Part shown: in pieces, positions 16,956 through 24,878 of the stretch
How the letters are laid out: each line of letters opens with the position of its first letter
How positions within the stretch are numbered: position 1 is the stretch's first letter
Assembly: GCA_964501535.1 (NCBI GenBank)
Contig: CAZCSV010000003.1
Coordinates: 1-64,000, forward strand
From: FEN-1279 sp964501535
GTDB lineage: Bacteria > Bacteroidota > Ignavibacteria > Tepidaquicellales > Tepidaquicellaceae
DNA length: 64,000 nucleotides
Reading direction: 5' to 3'
Position numbers and translations under genes: made by a program
The notes under the pieces: generated by a model
Seen by the model: only the letters and a program-made list of their open reading frames with translations
Database searches by the model: none
Told to the model about the DNA's origin: nothing

Positions 16956-19850
16956 TTAGAAAGTAATATTAAGACCAAATCTAACCTGTCTTGGAGGACC
17001 CCAGTTAGTAAAGAATTTAATTCTTTCAGGCCATAATTGTCTAAACACCGGGTCATTTTCGTATCTCGATGAACCTGTAGCAGTTTGCAAGAAACCATTA
17101 TCATCCGGCACGCCAGTACCACTAAATACGTTATTAATAATCTCAGTATTCAACAAGTTAATCACATAGATATAGAAATTGAAATTAGTTTTCCAGATTC
17201 TAACAGATTTATCGAGTTTCATATCGATCCTATAATTCCATCCCTTATAGACGCCATTTTTCGTAGAATAGACAATATCACCACCGGTACCTGTTGCGGT
17301 TTGAGAGACTTCACGTCTAGTATAAGGTCTACCGCTATTGAAACTAAAATCTATATTAAGGCCCACATTTTGCAGAACGGAGCCGAAGAATCCTTTAGGA
17401 ACATCACTATCACCGAATCTATAATCCAGATTAATAGAGCCAGTATGTCTCTGGTCATAATCAAGCGCATACACATACAAGGGCATTTCCAGATTCGACT
17501 GGTTAGCAAGACTTGCTTTGGAATAAGGGTCAGAGCCAGTTCCTGTAGCATAAGACAAAGTATAAGCAACGTTAACCGACAATCTGTTCATTCTTCTCAT
17601 ACTAAGGTAGAAGTCAAATCCTCGAGAGATAGCGAAGTCAGTATTCATATATGTAATAAATCCGACGGGGACTTTTCCATCATCGGTAGCCTGAACTCTA
17701 GCGGCACCGATTTGGTCTCTTGTTTCCTTATAGAATGCAGTAATACCCATATCAATCACATCACCGATTTGTTGTTTCAAACCGATTTCATACTGAGTTA
17801 ATTTAGTAGGAGTCAATGATGAATTTTCTATGACATCCTGAAGAGCAGTAGAGAAGAATCTTCTCATAGTCTGCTGACTAACGAACAGCAGGGTCAGCTG
17901 AGGCATTTGTACCATTTTACCATATTGAGCATGGAATATAGTTTTATCGGTAACGGGGAACGAGAAACCGAGTCTCGGGCTAACGGACCAGTTCATTTTA
18001 CTGTCGACGAAATCATCATCAGAGATAAGGACACCGTCGTCACCGATAAGGTCTTTTTCAATATCCTTCAGCACTTTAGCGTTGACATCAAGAAAATCGA
18101 CTCTGATACCGCCGTTAAAGTTAAAGTCTGCGAAGCTGACTTTATCCCTGATATAGAAACCACCCACAATAGGATGTTTAGCATCGCTACCGTCGGCAAT
18201 AAGAGTACCCGTATAGGGGTCAATAACTTCATAGCCATAGCCTTTAAATCTTGCCTGATTAGTACCATACCATCTATCGAAGGGGTCGGAGATGGACAAA
18301 TCCGACAGGACCACGGGATAGATGGACATATTTTTTAATGTATGATATTTATATTCACCGCCGAATTTAAATTCGTGGTCACCTATTTTTCTAGAGAGCA
18401 AAGCCCAGGTACCGTCAAATTTACCACCGATATAGCTCACATCCGTTTTTTGGTAATAGTCAATATTATAGTTTGTCATATAATACAGATAGGATGTTTT
18501 CGGGTCGCTGGACAAATTTTTACCCATTGCATTTTCGATACCCAGAGACTGATAATAAGCATTCAATCCGGGGTTATAGTTAGTATCGCCATACCAAGCG
18601 AGGTTACTTCCGAAATAGGGGTCGCTTCTTTCAATGAATGTTCTGAAATAGTTGAACTGAGCTTCATAGAAGAATTTACTCGAGACATTATGGACAATTC
18701 TTCCGAAGTACTGGTAGTCATCGGTAGTGATGATAGGGTTCTTAGCGGAATTTTGCCAGACGTTACCGCCATAGAAGACCCTACCGCGGTTCAGGTTAAC
18801 TGAAGCGCCGAATTTCAGATTAATAGGAATTTTGCCGCCTTTTAATTCTGAAAAATTCATATTCAATCTTCCGTTAAATGACCAGTTACCCGATTCGTCA
18901 TCTTTAATTTCGCCATTAGGAACGATAGTAGGAACTTTATCGGCAATCCAGGAACCCAGAGAATTTCTCAAGAAAGTTCTCTCGACGCTGCCGAAGAAGT
19001 TAAACACTTTAGCGAGATTTTTAGAAGGGATAAGAGGTCCACCAAAAGATATATTGTAGAGGTTATACCCCTGAGATTTAGTATCAATAAATCTTCCGGT
19101 AAACTCATCCGTAATAAGTTCAACGGAGCCAGTATATTTATCGGTACCGCTTTTCGTGGAGACGTTGATAACGCCGCTAAGGACGTTTCCGTATTCCGCC
19201 CCGAATCCACCGGTCAGCACCGAAATTTCCTGCAATAAATTATTGGGTACGAAAGCTCTCGAGGAGCCATCCAGGGGGTTAGTAGTCTCGACACCGTCGA
19301 TAATAACGATGCTTTCGTTAGACCTACCGCCTCTGATGTTAATTGCGCCGCCTCTTTCGTCCTGCACGACGCCAGCGGTTTTAGAGACGATGTTAATAAC
19401 GCCTCTTGTACCCTGGTTTTGTATTTGCGAACTTTCGATAATTCTACCGCTTTGTTCGACATCGATACCTTTTCTTTCAGCGATAACATCGATGGGACCG
19501 GTAGTAATTTCACCGGAAACCGAAAGTTCAAAATTCACTTTAGTTCTTTGATCAACGGAAACCTTGATACCAATTTGTCTCATAGCGTTATATCCGATAT
19601 ACGACGCTTCAACATTATAAGTTCCCACATCCACATTCAATATAACATAATTTCCGTTATCGTCTGTAATTGCTCCGATATTAGATCCGACTATTTTGAT
19701 GGTAGCACCGATAAGTGGAGAGTTATCTTTAGCATCAACGACTCTTCCGCCGATACTTCCTGTTGACTGAGAAAACGAATAATCCGGAAATAATATAAGA
19801 AATGCAAATAAAGAGAGAAGAATAATTTTTTGTATTAAGTTATCCCTCAT
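16956..19850 (-). CDS. TonB-dependent receptor with carboxypeptidase-regulatory-like N-terminal domain
   Basis: 964 residues. Signal peptide (about 1-27, ending DYSFSQ), CarboxypepD_reg-like beta-sandwich about 30-115 (SIGGRVVDAKDNSPLIGATI, GNYVILNVDVGTYNVEA), plug about 125-245 (IDGVETTNP, GGFGAEYGNVLSGVINVSTKSG), then a 22-strand-type barrel ending QVRFGLNITF with the terminal Phe used by the Bam machine. It should import a large ligand across the outer membrane with TonB energy, but no TonB box, substrate enzyme or SusD gene is visible. GGAGGA lies before ATG. It heads a TonB / 1152-aa / PorV / Kelch-T9SS series on one strand. Confidence 0.92.
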   Translation of the reverse strand: MRDNLIQKIILLSLFAFLILFPDYSFSQSTGSIGGRVVDAKDNSPLIGATIKIVGSNIGAITDDNGNYVILNVDVGTYNVEASYIGYNAMRQIGIKVSVDQRTKVNFELSVSGEITTGPIDVIAERKGIDVEQSGRIIESSQIQNQGTRGVINIVSKTAGVVQDERGGAINIRGGRSNESIVIIDGVETTNPLDGSSRAFVPNNLLQEISVLTGGFGAEYGNVLSGVINVSTKSGTDKYTGSVELITDEFTGRFIDTKSQGYNLYNISFGGPLIPSKNLAKVFNFFGSVERTFLRNSLGSWIADKVPTIVPNGEIKDDESGNWSFNGRLNMNFSELKGGKIPINLKFGASVNLNRGRVFYGGNVWQNSAKNPIITTDDYQYFGRIVHNVSSKFFYEAQFNYFRTFIERSDPYFGSNLAWYGDTNYNPGLNAYYQSLGIENAMGKNLSSDPKTSYLYYMTNYNIDYYQKTDVSYIGGKFDGTWALLSRKIGDHEFKFGGEYKYHTLKNMSIYPVVLSDLSISDPFDRWYGTNQARFKGYGYEVIDPYTGTLIADGSDAKHPIVGGFYIRDKVSFADFNFNGGIRVDFLDVNAKVLKDIEKDLIGDDGVLISDDDFVDSKMNWSVSPRLGFSFPVTDKTIFHAQYGKMVQMPQLTLLFVSQQTMRRFFSTALQDVIENSSLTPTKLTQYEIGLKQQIGDVIDMGITAFYKETRDQIGAARVQATDDGKVPVGFITYMNTDFAISRGFDFYLSMRRMNRLSVNVAYTLSYATGTGSDPYSKASLANQSNLEMPLYVYALDYDQRHTGSINLDYRFGDSDVPKGFFGSVLQNVGLNIDFSFNSGRPYTRREVSQTATGTGGDIVYSTKNGVYKGWNYRIDMKLDKSVRIWKTNFNFYIYVINLLNTEIINNVFSGTGVPDDNGFLQTATGSSRYENDPVFRQLWPERIKFFTNWGPPRQVRFGLNITF

Positions 19851-19882
19851 TACTTCCTCCGATAATTAATATTTATTAAAAT

Positions 19883-19932
19883 ATACAACCCCCATAATAA
19901 ATAAGTTTATTATTCATTCATGAGGGTTGTAT
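19883..19932 (-). terminator. Rho-independent terminator after the BNR-like T9SS gene
   Basis: ATACAACCCCCAT (19883-19895) pairs with ATGAGGGTTGTAT (19920-19932), one mismatch in 13. It is 31 bp past the stop at 19964 and just upstream of the TonB receptor gene, and separates the two transcripts at least partly. Confidence 0.7.
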
Positions 19933-19963
19933 TTAAGTTCATTTAAAAAATTTTACTATATAA

Positions 19964-21883
19964 TTACTTTATCAACATCATTTTTCTTGTTTCTTTATAG
20001 CTACCGGTCTCGATAGAGTAGAAATAGATTCCGCTCGCAAGACCTTTAGCGTTAAACGATACTTCATTAACGCCAGCATTAACCATTTCATCTTTCATCA
20101 ATGTTTCGATTAACTGACCATTGATGTTATAGATTTTAAGAGTAACGTTGGAATTTTTCGGTAAAGCGAACCTGATATTTGTAGTCGGGTTGAACGGGTT
20201 CGGATAGTTTTGATACAGAGAATAACCATTCGGAACTTCACCCGAGATATTCTTAACAAATACAGGAGCTGCGACGCCGATTCTATAGTGATAAATTCTG
20301 GAAATAGCTTCACCATTAGCGACGTGCGAATAATATGTCTGCGGAATGGAGTCAGCAAAAATCGACAAGTTTGCATAATACATCGAGCCCGAAATCGAAT
20401 CGTTGAATTCTGACATATTCGGCCACGACCAGTCTTTCATAGTCATAGTAGTATCAAACGGAGTAATAATCTGAGGACGTTTCCAAGAATTACCGCCGTT
20501 ACCGGAAGCAGTTAAATACACGCAGTTAAACGAGCATGTATCAACAGAGCCGCCGACATAGACATTACCGCTCGGGAGATTTCCACCGAAAGGAGTCTGG
20601 AAGGCAAGGAATATCACGCCACCGGAGACACCGATTGTCGGTCTGCACATAGGAGTCTGTACATCGTTTGAAGCACCGGTATTATAGCAAGGACGATAAC
20701 CGACTATGGATGTATCGGCAATAACGATACTTCTGTTCGGGTCAGAGCCGGGAAGAGTATTCGACCAGAATCTAATTTTAGCATTCGGGTCGCCGGGGAA
20801 ATAGCTACCAGCATTAGTTTGTTTATCAATTTCGAATGTAACTTTCGGAGAAGTACCCAAATAAATAAGGTCGATACCTCTTAATGCACCTGCGCTATCC
20901 ACGCTGAAGTTACAATCATAAATTTTTGTCGGGTTGCCGAATGATGTACCGTTATTAGTGGATTCCATAAAGTAGACATCACCGTAATCGGGATAAGTAT
21001 TAGGAGTATTAGCCGCTATGTAAGCAATACCGATTCTTCCGTCAGAGCCTCTTGCGATTTGATGGCATTCTGCCGAACTTGATAGGAAAGGAGTCCATTC
21101 TCCCCAAGTTCCGGTACCGGTAGTACTCGTACACGGGATAAAGAAAGCAGAATCCCAAGAGGTGTTATTAATGGAAGAAATCATTATGAACTTATTCGTA
21201 AGTGTAATACTGCTTGTAGAAACTATTCTTGGCCAAATCTTAGCATTATCATAGAGTGGAGGGGTTAATCTGTTAAAAGAGCCGAGACCTTCAGCGGCAT
21301 CAACATAAGCCTGAGATACTGTTGTAGTAACACCGTCAGCGGTATGTACGCCGACCAAAGCAGGACCGTTTGTCATAAAATTAAGACAGCCGTATCCGCT
21401 TCTTGCATTAGCGTCGGTAACAACACCGATGAATGTCCAGGTAGTACCTTTATTTGTGCTGTAATAATAATGAGTTCTTCTTCCGGGACAGGTTGCAGGA
21501 TCTTCCCCCAGAGGAGCATACATATGGACATAATGCAAATTATTCGGGGATTTCGGATTCATTCCGAATGTTTGACCTGTACCATTGGAGCACATATCGT
21601 ACATCGAGTTATTATTATTAATTTGTGTTTTAACCAACGATGCAATCCAGCCTTCCGGCAGATAGACGTCAGAAGCCGAACCTGTTTTGGATGGTGTCGG
21701 AAATTTCACGCCATATGAAACAGGACCATTGCTGACACCGAGGACGGCATCGCCAACAACTTTAACTTTCAATTGAACACTCTGAATTTTACTTAATTGC
21801 TCCGGAGTCAATACCGGTCCAGCAATAGTAAAACTACTTGCAAATGCAAATACAATAACTACTAAAAGTAATTTTTTAAGCAT
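19964..21883 (-). CDS. Secreted BNR/sialidase-like propeller protein with T9SS type A sorting domain
   Basis: 639 residues. Signal peptide (LKKLLLVVIVFAFASSFTIAG). The body has Asp-box-like repeats (TNKGTTWTFIG, TNNGTSFGNP, GNGGNSWKRP) typical of BNR/exo-alpha-sialidase-like propellers; no sialidase Arg triad can be assigned, so an enzymatic role is not claimed. The C-terminal 80 residues are a T9SS type A domain (NYPNPFNPTTNIRFALP, IYNINGQLIETL, LASGIYFYSI, MMLIK). AAAGGAG precedes ATG, and a good promoter lies upstream, so it is probably well expressed as a single-gene unit in front of the TonB block. Confidence 0.88.
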   Translation of the reverse strand: MLKKLLLVVIVFAFASSFTIAGPVLTPEQLSKIQSVQLKVKVVGDAVLGVSNGPVSYGVKFPTPSKTGSASDVYLPEGWIASLVKTQINNNNSMYDMCSNGTGQTFGMNPKSPNNLHYVHMYAPLGEDPATCPGRRTHYYYSTNKGTTWTFIGVVTDANARSGYGCLNFMTNGPALVGVHTADGVTTTVSQAYVDAAEGLGSFNRLTPPLYDNAKIWPRIVSTSSITLTNKFIMISSINNTSWDSAFFIPCTSTTGTGTWGEWTPFLSSSAECHQIARGSDGRIGIAYIAANTPNTYPDYGDVYFMESTNNGTSFGNPTKIYDCNFSVDSAGALRGIDLIYLGTSPKVTFEIDKQTNAGSYFPGDPNAKIRFWSNTLPGSDPNRSIVIADTSIVGYRPCYNTGASNDVQTPMCRPTIGVSGGVIFLAFQTPFGGNLPSGNVYVGGSVDTCSFNCVYLTASGNGGNSWKRPQIITPFDTTMTMKDWSWPNMSEFNDSISGSMYYANLSIFADSIPQTYYSHVANGEAISRIYHYRIGVAAPVFVKNISGEVPNGYSLYQNYPNPFNPTTNIRFALPKNSNVTLKIYNINGQLIETLMKDEMVNAGVNEVSFNAKGLASGIYFYSIETGSYKETRKMMLIK

Positions 21884-21958
21884 TTTTTTCTCCTTTAAAT
21901 TTATTTATGATAATATATGTAAATTATAAAAAAACGAACTAATTTCTTAAGTTTCTTT

Positions 21959-21987
21959 AATATAATACTAATTCAAAAACTTGTCAA
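21959..21987 (-). promoter_or_regulatory. Sigma-70-type promoter of the BNR-like T9SS gene
   Basis: Minus strand: consensus TTGACA (21982-21987), exactly 17 bp, TATATT (21959-21964). The predicted leader is about 70 nt and ends in AAAGGAGAAAAAA before ATG at 21883. This is the best promoter match in the window. Confidence 0.7.
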
Positions 21988-22000
21988 TATACAATTTTGT

Positions 22001-22018
22001 AATCGTTATTTAACGATT
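22001..22018. promoter_or_regulatory. 18-bp perfect palindrome upstream of the promoter (possible operator)
   Basis: AATCGTTA-TT-TAACGATT. It lies 13 bp upstream of the -35 box at 21982-21987 and 45 bp past the stop of the dehydrogenase gene (22064). It could bind a dimeric regulator, or be a weak terminator of the upstream gene; there is no U-tract on the minus strand. Confidence 0.4.
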
Positions 22019-22063
22019 TTATAATATGCAAGGGTAAAAATTTTTATCCATAAAATTTTGTTT

Positions 22064-22987
22064 TCAAGAAAAACACTTTTTTACTTGCATAAAAATATCA
22101 TTTGATATATATTTATGGCTATCCTTAGTTTTGCCTGCAACATGATTAGTTAAAATCACGTTTTCCAGCTTAAAAAGCAATTTATTAATTTTCGGTTCAT
22201 TTTTAAACACGTCGAGACCTGCGAAACAGATTTTTCTTTTTTTCAGCATACCAATCAAATAATCCTCGTCGATAACACCGCCTCGAGAAGTATTTATTAA
22301 TATTGTATTTTCAGATAATAATTTCAATTTATCTTCCGAAATGAAATTAACATTACTTTTATTCAGCGGGATATGCAGAGTAACTACATCGGAATTTTTC
22401 AGAATGAAATTCAAGCTTTTGAAATCGGTTTCGGGGTTATTTTTAATAACATTCGAATCGATATCGTTTGCATACACAATCATACCGAAAGCTTTAGCAT
22501 ATTCTGCGACGCGTGAGCCGACTTTACCGAAGCCGATAATTCCGATTCTTTTTCCCCGTAATTCAATTCTTTTAAAATCGTTATTTACGAATTTATTTTC
22601 ACGAACAAGTTTATCGGATAATTTAATTTGTTTCACAATTCCGAGCAACAAGGCAAAGGTATGTTCAGCGGCGGACACAACATTTCCTGTTTGTGAATTG
22701 AGTACGATGATATTTCTTTTTTTTGCGTATTCCAAGTCAATATGGTCAGTGCCTTTAGTACAGGTAGCGATGACCCGGAAGTTACATTTACTCAAAAAAT
22801 CCCTGTCAATAATTCTGGTGGAGCGTATAACGAGGACATTACAATCGTTATAATTTTTCAGGATTTCGGGATTAGAGACATTAATTTTCGAAATGACAGA
22901 AAATTTTTTTGGTGATAAGAGTTTCAGGCCATCGAGGTCGATTTCATCGGCGATAAGGATTCTTATTTTGTTTTTTGAATTCAACAA
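22064..22987 (-). CDS. D-isomer-specific 2-hydroxyacid dehydrogenase (phosphoglycerate dehydrogenase-like)
   Basis: 307 residues. The NAD-binding fold has GFGKVG (152-157, GxGxxG) and a following acidic residue ANDID. Catalytic residues are Arg235 (INTSRGGVID), Glu264 (FKNEP) and His282 (LTNHVAG). ATCTKGTDHID (74-84) is typical of the SerA-like group, which makes 3-phosphohydroxypyruvate for serine. It lacks the C-terminal ACT domain of E. coli SerA, so the exact substrate is uncertain. There is no ATG start; TTG at 22987 (or 22984) is the likely initiator. It starts 34 bp after engB and is probably co-transcribed with it. Confidence 0.82.
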   Translation of the reverse strand: MLNSKNKIRILIADEIDLDGLKLLSPKKFSVISKINVSNPEILKNYNDCNVLVIRSTRIIDRDFLSKCNFRVIATCTKGTDHIDLEYAKKRNIIVLNSQTGNVVSAAEHTFALLLGIVKQIKLSDKLVRENKFVNNDFKRIELRGKRIGIIGFGKVGSRVAEYAKAFGMIVYANDIDSNVIKNNPETDFKSLNFILKNSDVVTLHIPLNKSNVNFISEDKLKLLSENTILINTSRGGVIDEDYLIGMLKKRKICFAGLDVFKNEPKINKLLFKLENVILTNHVAGKTKDSHKYISNDIFMQVKKCFS

Positions 22988-23021
22988 AACAGATAAAAAA
23001 AGATTTAAGAGAAATTACGGA

Positions 23022-23627
23022 TTAATCTTTATTACGGGGATTATCCAGTGCTTCCTGAATGAGGTGCAATATTTCAATTTTACCCTCGCCAGTAACAATA
23101 GAAAACGGAATATAATCTTTGCACAAATCATCGTTATTGACAATTTTAGATGACCTGTAAATTTGTTTTTCCATTTTATTTTTCGAAATTTTATCAGCCT
23201 TAGTCAGGACGATCGTATATGGGATTTCATAATACTCCAGCCAGCTCACCATCAATTCATCGAGATAAGTAGGTTCGTGTCTAGCGTCTATCAACACGAA
23301 CACCATATTAACATTTTGTCTTTCGCTAATATATTCTTCCACGAGTTTTCTCCACCCTGCCCGAATTTGTTCGGGGACTTTGGCATATCCATAGCCGGGT
23401 AAATCGACGAGATAGAACTCTTCATTAATCAAGAAGTAATTAAGCTGTCTTGTTTTGCCGGGGACCGAGCCGATTTTTGCGAGGCTTTTTTTATTACAGA
23501 TTTTATTAATAAGCGATGATTTTCCGACGTTAGAGCGACCCACGAAGACAAATTCCGAAAGGACGGATTTCGGTAATGTTCTCAGATCATAAATACTATT
23601 AATGAATTCGGCTGAAGTTATTTTCAT
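23022..23627 (-). CDS. engB: Ribosome biogenesis GTPase EngB (YsxC/YihA)
   Basis: 201 residues, family length. GTPase motifs in order: G1 GRSNVGKSS (about 30-38), G2 TRQLNYF, G3 DLPGYGYAKVP, G4 TKADK, G5 SIVTGEG. GYGYAKVP after G3 and the short size are specific to EngB, an essential GTPase acting late in 50S subunit assembly. ATG start at 23627. The upstream 170 bp are free of genes and carry a palindrome; the MITE begins about 180 bp upstream. Confidence 0.95.
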   Translation of the reverse strand: MKITSAEFINSIYDLRTLPKSVLSEFVFVGRSNVGKSSLINKICNKKSLAKIGSVPGKTRQLNYFLINEEFYLVDLPGYGYAKVPEQIRAGWRKLVEEYISERQNVNMVFVLIDARHEPTYLDELMVSWLEYYEIPYTIVLTKADKISKNKMEKQIYRSSKIVNNDDLCKDYIPFSIVTGEGKIEILHLIQEALDNPRNKD

Positions 23628-23720
23628 TGTTTATATATTATATAAAAAACCCCTAACTTTTAATCAACGATTAATTATTTTTCTTTTACATTTATAAAAG
23701 TTAAGGAATAATTTAAATTT

Positions 23721-23740
23721 TTTAAAGTATATACTTTAAA
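23721..23740. promoter_or_regulatory. 20-bp perfect palindrome upstream of engB
   Basis: TTTAAAGTAT followed by ATACTTTAAA, 94 bp before the engB start. It could be an operator overlapping the engB promoter region; no convincing -35/-10 pair was found around it. AT-rich palindromes also arise by chance. Confidence 0.3.
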
Positions 23741-23796
23741 CTTTGTTACAAAATAATAATTTATATTAATAAATAAAATGCAATTAATAATAGACG

Positions 23797-23804
23797 AATC
23801 GGGA
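23797..23804. repeat. Left 8-bp target-site duplication of the MITE
   Basis: AATCGGGA, repeated exactly at 24141-24148, directly abutting the inverted repeat at 23805. Confidence 0.8.
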
Positions 23805-24140
23805 GATAACGTTCAGAAAAGTGTGTAAAATAAAATATTAAAAAGAATAGTCTTCTCATTGAAATCTATATTTTAATCAGCTTTTTATATTCAACCCCTA
23901 ACGGGGTTGGAGATTGGGGTTATTTATCTCCCCCGACTTCGTCGGGGGTTACCGATATTCGACCTCTACGAGGTCGTTTGAGTTTACTTAGCATTCGGAA
24001 ATATTTTTTATTTGAGTTTACTTAGAATTCGGAAATATTTTTTATTTGAGTTTACTTAGCACTCAGAAATATTTTTTAATTATTTAATGTATTTTAAATT
24101 TTAGAAAGAAAGATATTTACACACTTTTTTGAACGCTACC
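23805..24140. mobile_element. IS256-like MITE (non-autonomous element, 336 bp)
   Basis: Both ends carry a 25-bp terminal inverted repeat (left 23805-23829, right 24116-24140), identical at 22 of 25 positions: the outer part G[AG]TA[AG]CGTTCA and the inner AAAAGTGTGTAAA. The element is flanked by an exact 8-bp direct repeat. Eight-to-nine-bp duplications, about 25-bp ends starting GATAA-like and an inner GTGTAAA are features of IS256-family elements. No transposase or remnant fits inside. The interior holds three GC-rich hairpins (23893-23908, 23930-23948, 23960-23976) and a tandem repeat. Together with the rplQ terminator (24157-24191) it fills the gene-free gap 23628-24218 between engB and rplQ. 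Confidence 0.82.
23977..24078. repeat. Three tandem copies of a 34-bp unit inside the MITE
   Basis: Copies at 23977-24010, 24011-24044 and 24045-24078. Each starts TTTGAGTTTACTTAG and ends in AAATATTTTTTA-like sequence; they differ at AGCATTCGG / AGAATTCGG / AGCACTCAG. The array directly follows the third hairpin of the element. Confidence 0.85.
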
Positions 24141-24148
24141 AATCGGGA
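24141..24148. repeat. Right 8-bp target-site duplication of the MITE
   Basis: AATCGGGA, the exact copy of 23797-23804, directly abutting the right inverted repeat. Confidence 0.8.
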
Positions 24149-24156
24149 TTTCAAGG

Positions 24157-24191
24157 GAAAAAAAACTCCGGAGACCAAAGGTTTCCGGAGT
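24157..24191 (-). terminator. Rho-independent terminator of the ribosomal cluster
   Basis: ACTCCGGAGACC (24165-24176), loop AAA, GGTTTCCGGAGT (24180-24191): 11 of 12 pairs. On the minus strand it is followed by eight T. It lies 28 bp past the rplQ stop at 24219 and ends the alpha-operon transcript. Confidence 0.9.
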
Positions 24192-24218
24192 ATATTTTAA
24201 GCAATAAATATTTATATA

Positions 24219-24851
24219 CTATTCTTCTTTTTTCTGTTTTTTAGGTTTGGTTTCCTTTTTTGTTTTTGGAGTGCTTTTAGGTTTGGTTTCCTTTTCCTTA
24301 GTTACGGTTTTTTTAGCTTTAGGTTTAGGAGTCTTTTTTTCCTTAGTATCTTTTTTAGTTTCCTCTTCTTTTGTTTCTTCCTTCACTTCCGGTTTTTCCT
24401 TGCCTTTGCCTTTAGTTTTAGTTTCTTCTTTTTTCCTTGCGGCTTTTTCTTTTTCTTTAATTATGCTATAGTCAACGAATTCGATGATAGCCTCACCTGC
24501 TCCGTCACCGTATCTGAAACCGGTTTTCAGAATTCTAGTATAGCCGCCGTTTCTGGATGCGACCTTTTTAGCTATTTCTCCGAACAGGATTTGGATTGCT
24601 TCCTTATCTTTAATGACGCTTGCTGTGACTCTTCTATGGTGGAGAGCTTTTTGGATTTCGGATTTTTTAACTTTAAGAGATTTTTTCGCCTTAGTAATAT
24701 AAGGTTCAATAAATGTTCTAAGCTCTTTTGCTTTAGCCAAAGTAGTTTTGATTCTTTTATGTTTAATCAGGGAAACAGCCAAATTCGAAAGTAAAGCTTT
24801 TCTATGGCTAGCGGTTCTTTTTAATTTTCTACCTTTTTTTCTATGCTCCAT
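24219..24851 (-). CDS. rplQ: 50S ribosomal protein L17 with long charged tail
   Basis: 210 residues. The first 130 are ordinary L17 (MEHRKKGRKLKRTASHRKAL, then TTLAKAKELR and GGYTRILKTGFRYGDGAGEA). L17 is normally 115-130 residues; here about 75 extra residues follow, built almost only of Lys, Glu, Thr and Pro. The tail reads in the same frame without a break, so it is part of the protein, probably disordered and RNA- or ribosome-contacting. Last gene of the alpha operon, 27 bp after rpoA, followed by a strong terminator. Confidence 0.95.
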   Translation of the reverse strand: MEHRKKGRKLKRTASHRKALLSNLAVSLIKHKRIKTTLAKAKELRTFIEPYITKAKKSLKVKKSEIQKALHHRRVTASVIKDKEAIQILFGEIAKKVASRNGGYTRILKTGFRYGDGAGEAIIEFVDYSIIKEKEKAARKKEETKTKGKGKEKPEVKEETKEEETKKDTKEKKTPKPKAKKTVTKEKETKPKSTPKTKKETKPKKQKKEE

Positions 24852-24878
24852 ATCAAATAATTTAATAGTTGTTAATAA

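Noticed and set aside
23805..24140. Possible CRISPR array because of regularly spaced repeats
   Set aside because: The three 34-bp units are directly adjacent without spacers, and lie inside an element with inverted ends and a target duplication.
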